A DNA stretch of 64,000 nucleotides from Fulvia fulva (Eukaryota > Ascomycota > Dothideomycetes > Mycosphaerellales > Mycosphaerellaceae): assembly GCF_020509005.1 (NCBI RefSeq), contig NC_063022.1, positions 1,178,001 to 1,242,000 on the forward strand. Direction: 5' to 3'. Shown here in pieces: positions 46,168 to 54,700 of this stretch. The position numbers and the translations under genes are program-made. Positions within the stretch are counted from its first letter, which is position 1. The number at the start of each line of letters is the position of its first letter. Under the pieces are notes generated by a model, which was given only the letters and a program-made list of their open reading frames with translations, did no database searches and had not been told where the DNA came from.

Positions 46168-48370
46168 TTTTCGCATGCGGTGCGCCTCACCTTTCCGGCG
46201 ACCAATACACTCTCTTAAAACATAATGACGACGAGGACCACGACGGCATCTAACGCAGCAATTTGCATTCTCAGCGAAAGAGTGTACATGAACAGATATC
46301 GTGCCTCGTCTTTCGGGCACATTTGAGATACCAAGCCTTCGATATCGGGCTCTACTCTTTTAAACGATACCCACCAACACGCGCTTTTGGGAACGAATGG
46401 AACTTTGCGAATCATTTCTTATACAATAGGGACCGGAGTTTTGGTGGGAATCTTCATGTTCAGATATCTACCAGTTCATATCACAGATGGTAGCCGCAGT
46501 AGCAGCAGGTCTTCTGCTGTCGAGCTCGACCACCATAGGGGTCTCGGCGAAAGTGGGATTCGAGTTTGGGAGACCTACAGCAATGACGAGAGGGATGGTG
46601 CGGCAGTGCACTGGCTACAATAGGCAGAGAATGTGATACCCAACCGCAACATAGTCGGCATAATGAACATTCATGAGTCATCAAGCTCGTATTGATGTGC
46701 TTTTCACACATAGTATCACACGTATCTCCTCAACAGCTCATCTCTACTCATCTCTCGTGACCGTCATTTCAAAGACCCAATCTTCTAGGCTTACTAGGCT
46801 GCAGCATAACGAACACCATCAGTCGTCGAGAACACCTCCCCGGTCCTCATACCTCCAGGCTCATCGCAGTCCTACTATGAGCGGTCTCCAGCCGCTCACT
46901 CGGAGCATGCTTGCTTGCACAGCCATCTCTGGACCCTTCCCTCGGCGTCGCGAACCCAATCTGCGTGCATATAGGAAGCACACATGGAAGGACCCTACAT
47001 CCACCGACAGCGTAAGATTAGGCGAATTCCAGAGCGCCCAGGTCTGGCGCCACACGAGCACTGTAATCGCCTTACGCTATCGAGAAGCTGAAACAGATGA
47101 GGGGAACGCATATGAACTTCGCAAGATCTCTCAGAATAGCAGCCGTGCACTATGCACTACTACAAGTCTCTTGGTCTGGGCTTGGAAAGGCCAAATTACC
47201 CCTCGTGTCGCGAGACGGGCGGGACGTTCATTGTTGCAAGCCTCATGTTCTGACGTGACGAGCTTTTTCTTGAGCGTGCTACAGCGTGCCCATCTGCGAG
47301 ATGATGGTGGTTTGGGTAGGATGATCGACGTCTGTGTTATGTTCACTGTGGCGAATATCTTCCATCCATGTGCTGTCACACCTACACGCGTCTTGCATGA
47401 AGCTGAGAATGACAAGGAAATTGTTAAGCGTAGCGACCGAGCGCTAGCCACACCGGAGTACGAGCTTGCGAGTACGTAGGTGAGGCGTCAGCGAGGGAGC
47501 GAAGCTCTATACCAGCCCTCAACTAGCCTTGGCGTCCGCTCTGATTGGTCAACTTTCAAGTTTTAGGATCACGTGACCTACCGCACTGTGCCTGTTGGCG
47601 AACTCGCAAACATATACTCGTCGCTAACGCCTATGTCGTCGTATAATAAGCACTGTACGTCGGGTAGCGGTAGCGTGGATCGCACGCTACTTTGCAGTCT
47701 AGAAGGGTTGGTAGAGAGCTCCACTCCGCTACGCTTACCTTTGGAGGTTCACAACCGCCAACAGCACATTTTACTCTCGTACCCAGCATGAATGCATAAC
47801 ATCACCGCACGTGTTGTCTGTTGGGCGTCAGACCCGTCTGTAGAAGTGATCGGCGGTTCATGGCCAGGGTACATGCACGAGCTCGTGGAGCTTTCCATTT
47901 GCACAGCCACAATCCTTCTGCCTGGGAGAAGCTCGAGAATGTCACGAATATGTGCAAGGTTTGGCCTGGTTGTGGCGGCAAGCTATTGCAGGTTTCCGAG
48001 CGTGCAGGTGCATGCGTGGCATGCTCACACGCGAGGCACCTGTCGGCCGGCATCGATCGGAGTGATTTGTTGCATGGTGCCTGACGTGCCTGATCTGCGA
48101 ATGACCTATTCGCCGGGTGCGGATGTTGATCTCGCGAGGATAATGCTTTGCTGGCGTGGATGAAATGCTGTCGTCTCCGGACGGATGACTCTAATGTGCA
48201 GCGACCGACATTCGAGCCACTGTGAGGCGGCAGGATTCTCTTCGAGCGCTACCGTTCGTCTCTGTACGAGCAGTTATGTGGCTGATACGATGTAGCATCG
48301 ATAGATGCAAGGTACCAACGCTCTCAACTTCGTTACACGACGATCTCGCTGCTTGTGAAGTGTGAGCATT
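46168..48370. other. gene-poor tract, left part
   Basis: The 2.2 kb after the CP2 gene hold no gene I can support. The longest frame, 268 codons on the plus strand at 46673-47479, starts at an ATG but is Ser/Arg/His-rich without a recognisable domain, so I leave it uncalled. CpA and TpG are common here, unlike the insert that follows. Confidence 0.4.
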
Positions 48371-48694
48371 AGGCTCACATGTGATTGATTGATTGATTGT
48401 TCCATTAACGTGCTATTTGAGTCCTAGACTATGTAACACGGGTCGTATCCACGACCGAGTTCAAAATTTAAAGAGAAAAGCCCCGCGTACCCGGACGTAA
48501 AAACTCTTCGAAAGATCGCGAGCTCGCGCTCGGTATTCGTAATAAAGGTCGACGAATATTGCTACGGTAGTACACTGCGACCCGGTAGTAAAATTTGTCG
48601 CGGTCTTGTCGCCCGAGATAGACGGCAAATTGCGCCCGTGTTTCTTCGCTACGCCGCGCCGGGTAGGCCCGCCGTACGCACGCCGAAAACCGAG

Positions 48695-48695
<1 letters not shown>

Positions 48696-48726
<31 letters not shown>
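48696..48726. repeat. GA microsatellite
   Basis: An almost perfect GAGAGA run inside the RIP-mutated insert. Confidence 0.85.
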
Positions 48727-48927
48727 GCAGTATCTCGAATAACCCGTCCCCTCCGAGAGTCTTCGACCGCCTCCTTCGTACGATATCCCGAGATTTGGTG
48801 TCTCGCTCTAGATTCGTAGCGAGAGCGCTCGCTTTGTACGGCCGTCGTTGTCCGAAGAGAGAGTCCGCCGCCTTCTCTCTTTTTTCGAGCAGTTCCGAGT
48901 GTCTTCGTTAATAGATATCCGGGCGTA

Positions 48928-48970
48928 TCCTCTCTTCTCCTCTCTTCTCCTCTCTTCTCCTCTCTTCTCT
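48928..48970. repeat. 10-base tandem repeat (TCCTCTCTTC-type)
   Basis: About four head-to-tail copies of a pyrimidine-only decamer (CTCTTCTCCT register) inside the RIP-mutated insert. Pyrimidine-only sequence offers no CpA on this strand, so it escapes RIP. Confidence 0.85.
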
Positions 48971-49179
48971 TCCCTTCTTCTTCGTACCGTACCCTAGGTT
49001 ACCCGTCGCGTTATAGGTTTCGAATAGGCGTCGCTTTTCGTGTTTACGGCTAAGCCGCGATTCGAGAGGGGGGTTCGAGTTCGAGAGGGAGAGTCTTAGT
49101 TTCTCTTCGTCGTAGCGAAGGTACTTACGTCGTCCGCCGCGTGAAGGCGCTCTCCGTAGGATGACAGGCTCACATGTGA

Positions 49180-49790
49180 GAACGACAGCGAGACGGCAGT
49201 GCGTCGAAGTCGCCCTTCATTCCAGAGGACAGCTCATTGTTGGGTGTACTCGCACTTCCCGCCGAGCATTGCTCAAATCGTAGGTGCTATTACAAGGCAA
49301 CCTGTACTTGGCTTGGGAGTATTGGCACTGAAGTCTGCTCAGTGACTCTTGGACATCTCGCGTTACAAAGTTGTGAAGTGCGAGCAGCTCGTCGCCAACC
49401 GTCTGTCTTTCCCCAAGGAAGAAGCTTCGCGCCCTGCAAATTTCGTCTCGAAGCGTAAGCTACCAGTATGTCATGCATCACCCAGTAATGACATTTTCCT
49501 TGGTGCCACATGGCACATGACATGTCTCTCAATCGGTTTCACGATCTGATACTCTGATTGATGCTGTTTCGAAGTCCTCTCGAAGTTTCGGGTCTGATGG
49601 GCGAAATCGCGCTTCATCAAACAAAGATACTGTGAAGCGACTGCTTGGTGTTTCGTCCTTCAGGCTTACCTTACTGCAAGCCTACTCCGCTGCTCAATTT
49701 TCGAAGGCAATTTATGCTAGTCCATAAGACCGCAGCTCCAAGTAGCAGCAGAAGCCTGCATCGTTACAATGCTGGCCGAATGGTAGCCGT
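49180..49790. other. intergenic region right of the insert
   Basis: The 611 bases between the insert and the 3' end of the second BTB gene hold no supported gene. CpA and TpG return to ordinary levels right after the second direct repeat. Confidence 0.45.
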
Positions 49791-51080
49791 CTACGCTCCG
49801 TTATTCGAGGCAGTCATTCTGTTACAGTTAGCCCGTCGCAGCCTTGAGGCTTCCGCAGGCGCCTCATCGCACGATCGAGAAGTCTCCTTCTCCGGTCCCT
49901 GCCCGTCCGTGTCAAGCATCATGTCGTACTTGTAATGGCCGGTACCATAACTTCCATTCTCCCAGTAGCATCGCTCGGCTATCACGAGCATGAGCTCAGT
50001 TGTGAAATCCTTACGCAAGTCGTCCCTCTCCAGCACTTGCCCAGGACTATCACCGCTAGGCCGCCAAAACCTCGAGAATACATAGAGCAGCCATTTGCGG
50101 AAGTCTGACGCCTTCGGTAGGTTCTCGAATGCCTTGCCGACCGTCTGAAAGGTAGGCAGTAGCCGTGTATGCAGGGTGGATACGCGCATCACAAATTCTG
50201 CGCTTGCATGCTTCAGCGTCACTCTCTTTAGTTCCGTGCTGTCAAAGCAATCTGCGAGAATGTAGAGATCTGCCAGGATGTCGTAGACGTCGTCATCGTC
50301 GTCGGCCTCGGCAGTGTGAACTTGAGGCAGCGTAGGCTCGTGGATCAATGTCTCTTGTCGGATCTTGAGTTTCGAAAGCACTTCAGCGTAGCGTGTGCGA
50401 AGGTCGTCAATTTGCTCATATGCTGCCGTATGTTCGTAGAAGCGTATCAGAACATCGAGCTGGTAGGTGTCTAGGTTGCGTGCTTCAGCGTCAGGGAACA
50501 CAGCACGAATGCAGTGCTGTTCGAAAGTCTCATACGAGGCGGCTGAGGCATGTTTAAGCAATATGCCCTGCTCTTGCTCGGTAGAGTCCGTTGTGATCGA
50601 GTCTCTGGCCGCCACCTCAGTGTCTGAAAGCTCTGATCCAGACTCGTACTCGTAGTCCACCTCAACTTCCGTCTCGTTCGCTGTTGTCCCAGCACGAGAG
50701 TCTCGTCTTGTGTTTGCCTTTTCACATTCGGAGCCACCACTTGCTTCACTGCCGCAACCATCCGATTCATAGTCGGCTTCTGGATTTTTGTTTTCCCCAT
50801 GACTCGTCGGCACGACCTCATGCTCACCGTCTGCCAGATAGATCTTGCCAGTGTACAGCCATTTCACTACCAGTCCGAAGGTAAACTCTGAAATGTCCTC
50901 GATCTTGAAGGTATCGCCCGTGGCTTCTTGCATCGGGGTGTTGTACGCCGCTCTGAAGTAGCCCAGCTTGTCACAGAGCAAAGCTTTGTGGACATGGTAC
51001 GCTCGTCTTCCGGCGCCCACCAACACAGTTGTCATTGTCTGGTCCAGGGAAAGCTCAGGGTCTGGACTCGGGGTCGTCAT
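49791..51080 (-). CDS. BTB/POZ-domain protein
   Basis: A single-exon frame of 429 residues from an ATG. The BTB core is at the N-terminus: TTVLVGAGRRAYHVHKALLC, DKLGYFRAAYNTPMQEA, and FKIEDISEFTFGLVVKWLYT followed by GKIYLADGE. An acidic linker follows (about residues 95-165). The second half repeats the BACK-like helical pattern typical of fungal BTB proteins: LDVLIRFYEHTAAYEQIDDL, DILADLYILADCFDSTELKR, and WLLYVFSRFWRP. It ends with a Cys- and Arg-containing tail without obvious zinc spacing. BTB proteins often serve as Cullin-3 adaptors or oligomerisation modules; no substrate is suggested here. It is a different, shorter architecture from the BTB gene at 35.2 kb. Confidence 0.78.
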   Translation of the reverse strand: MTTPSPDPELSLDQTMTTVLVGAGRRAYHVHKALLCDKLGYFRAAYNTPMQEATGDTFKIEDISEFTFGLVVKWLYTGKIYLADGEHEVVPTSHGENKNPEADYESDGCGSEASGGSECEKANTRRDSRAGTTANETEVEVDYEYESGSELSDTEVAARDSITTDSTEQEQGILLKHASAASYETFEQHCIRAVFPDAEARNLDTYQLDVLIRFYEHTAAYEQIDDLRTRYAEVLSKLKIRQETLIHEPTLPQVHTAEADDDDDVYDILADLYILADCFDSTELKRVTLKHASAEFVMRVSTLHTRLLPTFQTVGKAFENLPKASDFRKWLLYVFSRFWRPSGDSPGQVLERDDLRKDFTTELMLVIAERCYWENGSYGTGHYKYDMMLDTDGQGPEKETSRSCDEAPAEASRLRRANCNRMTASNNGA

Positions 51081-51783
51081 GATTGCGACTCGGTGGTAGG
51101 TGGTGGTGGTCTCGCAGATTTGTCTGGCCGAGTATGGCTTGTCTGGTGGGTGGATGGTTATACGCGCCTGACTGATCAGGGGGTGGGCATCTGCTTGTCA
51201 GTGGTACCTGCCGCTTGAGAAATTGAGAGATGATAGTATAAGTAGCTTGCACCTTCCACAGTCTGGTCGTGATCACTAGGCAGTCACCCTGCACACGCCT
51301 GCACGACCCTTCTGCATTCACTCCTAGCGAGAGCCATTGTGCACGTGTATACGCCAAGCTGCATGAGTGCTGTTGCTTGGGTGAACGACCTCACAGGCTC
51401 GCTTCCGCGCGTGCACACTGATTGTGTGTGAATGCAGCTGGGGTGGAAAACGGCTCAGTAGAAAGCGTGGTCATGATCTTGGCCTGTGCTTCCAATTCAG
51501 CCGAGGAAGCACGACAAAGCATCACCACAGCACAACAAGAAATCGCGAAGATGAACGATATGCTTCTGATCTGGTGTTTGAATCGTCTCAAAAAGTACAT
51601 GATTTCCCACCACACTACCAAAAGCGCCTGAACGTAAACTGATCACTATGCACAATGCTACATGCTCGTCGCTTCTGCCGGTGTCCTCCACTCTCATGTG
51701 CAGAGACGACAGAGCGTCCTTTATATCATCATAGCTCTGGTATCCTCTTCTCTTACTCTCCTTCCTCATGCCCAATACAACTT
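51081..51783. other. intergenic region between the BTB gene and the ACO1 3' end
   Basis: The 703 bases hold no supported gene. They should include the BTB gene promoter and the ACO1 3' UTR. Short frames on both strands lack character. Confidence 0.45.
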
Positions 51784-54700
51784 TTACCTCGCACCCGCGT
51801 GCTTGGCCATTGTGTTCAAAGCGCTGCCGTTCTTGAACCACTCGAGTTGCGACTCGTTGAAGGTGTGGCTGAGCTTGACGTCGAATGCCTTGCCGCCGGC
51901 TGCTGGGTGTACGACCATCGTCACTGGCTGACCAACTGCAACCTCGGTGCACTTCAGGTCAATGCGGTCGTCTGGCTTGATCTTGTCGTAGTCTGCTGGG
52001 TCGCTGAAGGTCAAAGGAAGCATACCCTGCTTCTTCAAGTTGGTCTCGTGGATACGTGCGAAGGATCGGGTGATGATTGCGAGACCACCAAGATGTCTTG
52101 GCTCGAGAGCAGCGTGCTCACGGGAAGAGCCCTCGCCGTAGTTCCAGTCGCCAATGACAACCCACTTGATGCCTCTCTTCTTGTAGTCACGGGCAACAGC
52201 TGGGACAGCGTCGACCTCACCAGTCTCCTGGTTCTTGATCTTGTTGGCCTCGCCGTTGGCCTCGTTGATGGCACCGATAAGCATGTTGTTCGAAATGTTG
52301 TCCAAGTGACCACGGTACTTCAACCAAGGACCAGCCATCGAGATGTGATCAGTGGTAGTCTTGCCCTGAGCCTTGATCAAGATTGGGACGTTCTCTGCGT
52401 CCTTACCGTTCCATGCCTCGAATGGCTCGAGGATCTGGAGACGGTCGGACTGCGGGGAGACGGCGACTGAGATGGACGAGCGGTCCTCTGGAGGGTGCTG
52501 GTAAGTGTCCATGCCTGGGTCGTAGCCACGGTCTGGCAGACCCTGGCCGGTTGGCTCCTTGAGCTTGAACTCCTTGCCGTCCTTGTCCTTGAGGGTGTCG
52601 GTGAGCGGATTGAACGAAAGCGAACTAGATTGAAGTCAGCACACATCCTACAGGTAAATGATGGTGAGTACTTGCCCAGCGAGGGTCATGGCCACAACGA
52701 GATCTGGCGATGTGACGAAAGAGTGGGTGGCCGGGTTGGCGTCGTTGCGTCCAGTGAAGTTGCGGTTGTAGGAGCAGATGATGCTATTAGGCTCGCCGCG
52801 CTTTACATCTGTGATGTCTGTTAGTGACGACGAGGGGAGTGAAGGGGGGCATCGATAAAATACCGCGTCTGTCCCACTGGCCTAAAATGAGCAATAAATG
52901 TTAGCATATGTTGTTGTTGTTGTTGTTGTTGTTGTTGTGGATAATGTTGCGTGTAAATGTAAGATGTTGAAAGAAATCCGAGGTCGAAAAGTCCGAGCAA
53001 GGTCCGGTCACGTGCCAGCGATGGTGGGCTCCATGGGCATTGAGCAATGTCGGCCGATCCATGAGGAGGCCAATATCGATATGAAAACGAGTCACTCGTT
53101 GGGTAGCAATCGCGCCAACGTCTCCAAGAGTGCGTGTGTGTTGAGTAGTGAGTACGCCGAGCTAAGAGCTCGACTTACCGACATCGTCCTGAGACTGGTC
53201 GGTTTGGGCCTGGCCCAAAGCACGCTGAGCGATCTTCGCCTTGCGCTACTCTTCCGTGTGGATGTCGCTGATCATATGGCGAGCGAGCTTCTGCTTGGTA
53301 GGGAAAGCCTTGTCGCAGATGGGATCGTGGTACTTCTTCTCGCGAAGCGCCTTGGCCTTGTATGTGTTATTCGCGGCATTCATGGAGGCTTTGGCCTGGT
53401 CTGGGTTACGCTTGGCATTTTCAGCCTGCGTCTTGCGCTTCCGGGCGCGGTAGTGCGGAGTGCCCTTCGGTGCCTTGACTGGTTCTTGTGCAGTGAGCTT
53501 CGCGGCGATTGCTTTGGCTTCTGTTATTTCCGATGCGACCTTTGCCTTCCGCTCTGCTGTCTGCCGATAGGCCTTATACGCTGCAGCCTTGCGCTCCTTC
53601 GCCTCCACTGCGATAGCCTCAAGTTGTGCTTCGCTGAGTCCAATATCGCCTATGCCCTTCTCACTCATTGCGGCGTGTGAACAGACGCCATCATATTGGA
53701 GAGCGTCCAAAGGCCACGGACAAAGCTCTGGTGCTTGCTCGAGCATCTTCGGTGTGCGTCTCATGGACCAGAAAACGAAAGCGAACGCGCATTCCATCTT
53801 AAGGAAGAGCAGACGAAGCTTTGGAACCGATCCAGGGCGTGGAATAGGCGCCCACAATAACAGACCTTTGTTCGTGACATTGAATCCCTCGTTGAATGCC
53901 TTTTCGACGTAGTGTGGAAAAGTGGTGCGGTTGTCATAATTGGCAATACGATTTGAAACGCCTTTATCCGCGCCAGTACCGCTGCCGACGTAGATGCGTG
54001 GCCGCGAGCCTTGTTTCTCGAGAACGATCACGTAGACACCCCATCGCTTATGAGCTCTAGTGGGCAGTGATTTGAACCAGTCTAGGGTTGGTGGCGCGGT
54101 AAATTGGACCGCCTCTAAAAGACTGGGCGCGAAGACAAGACCAGCACTGTCCAGTAGCTCTTGCAAAACGGGCTCGTCCGAGAGCAGGAGGCGGAGCGTA
54201 CTGTTGATCCACCATGTGGGCAACTTGGCGAAGCAGAGCGCGATGAGCATCGTGATCAATTCGATAATGGTAGTCACGTGAGCGACGGCCGCGTGATCAA
54301 ACGCCATGATGGGCGTTTCAATGGGCCAGGCTCAAACGAAAGACTTGTTTTGGTCTCAGCGAGGATTGGCCAATGTCAATGCAGGTCCCTCCAGCAGAAG
54401 ACGAGACGCTGTGATGCTGAGACGCTGGTCCGGGTGAGAACGACGTGGTCTGAAGACGAGGTCGATATCTCAAGGTTGTGACAAGCCACCTCGGGTGTAA
54501 AGACGAGCTCTGAAGGTTGAGTTGCTGCCGGCTGAGGACGAGCCGTTCTCAAAGACGAGCTTGGAAGCTGAGGTGCTGAAATGCCACCTCGTTTCTCAAA
54601 ATGAGCTCCGAATGTTGAAGGTGAATGTGATGGCTGACGTGTGACTCGTTGAGCCTGGCTCAATGGACGTCGTCCAAAGGCAGGACCTCCAACACGGCAC

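Larger units (their letters stand above)
48371..49179. mobile_element. RIP-mutated repeat relic flanked by a 14-base direct repeat
   Basis: The 14-base sequence AGGCTCACATGTGA occurs at 48371-48384 and again at 49166-49179, enclosing about 780 bases of very different composition. My hand count of 48481-49140 (660 bases) gives 5 CpA and 13 TpG, against 39 TpA and a great many CpG. Loss of CpA/TpG with gain of TpA is the signature of repeat-induced point mutation, which acts on repeated DNA. The interior also has a GA microsatellite and a 10-base tandem repeat. TGTAACA at 48432-48438 resembles the 5' end of fungal LTRs, so a solo LTR or short non-autonomous element is possible. The direct repeats would be the target duplication. 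No coding frame survives. Confidence 0.7.

Noticed and set aside
46673..47479. 268-codon plus-strand frame with ATG
   Set aside because: Ser/Arg/His-rich with no domain, no splice-linked partners and no opposite evidence of coding bias; lies in a gene-poor tract beside a RIP-scarred insert.
52898..53680. 260-codon plus-strand frame in the ACO1 intron
   Set aside because: Begins in the TTG microsatellite (Val run) and is antisense to the GIY-YIG frame.
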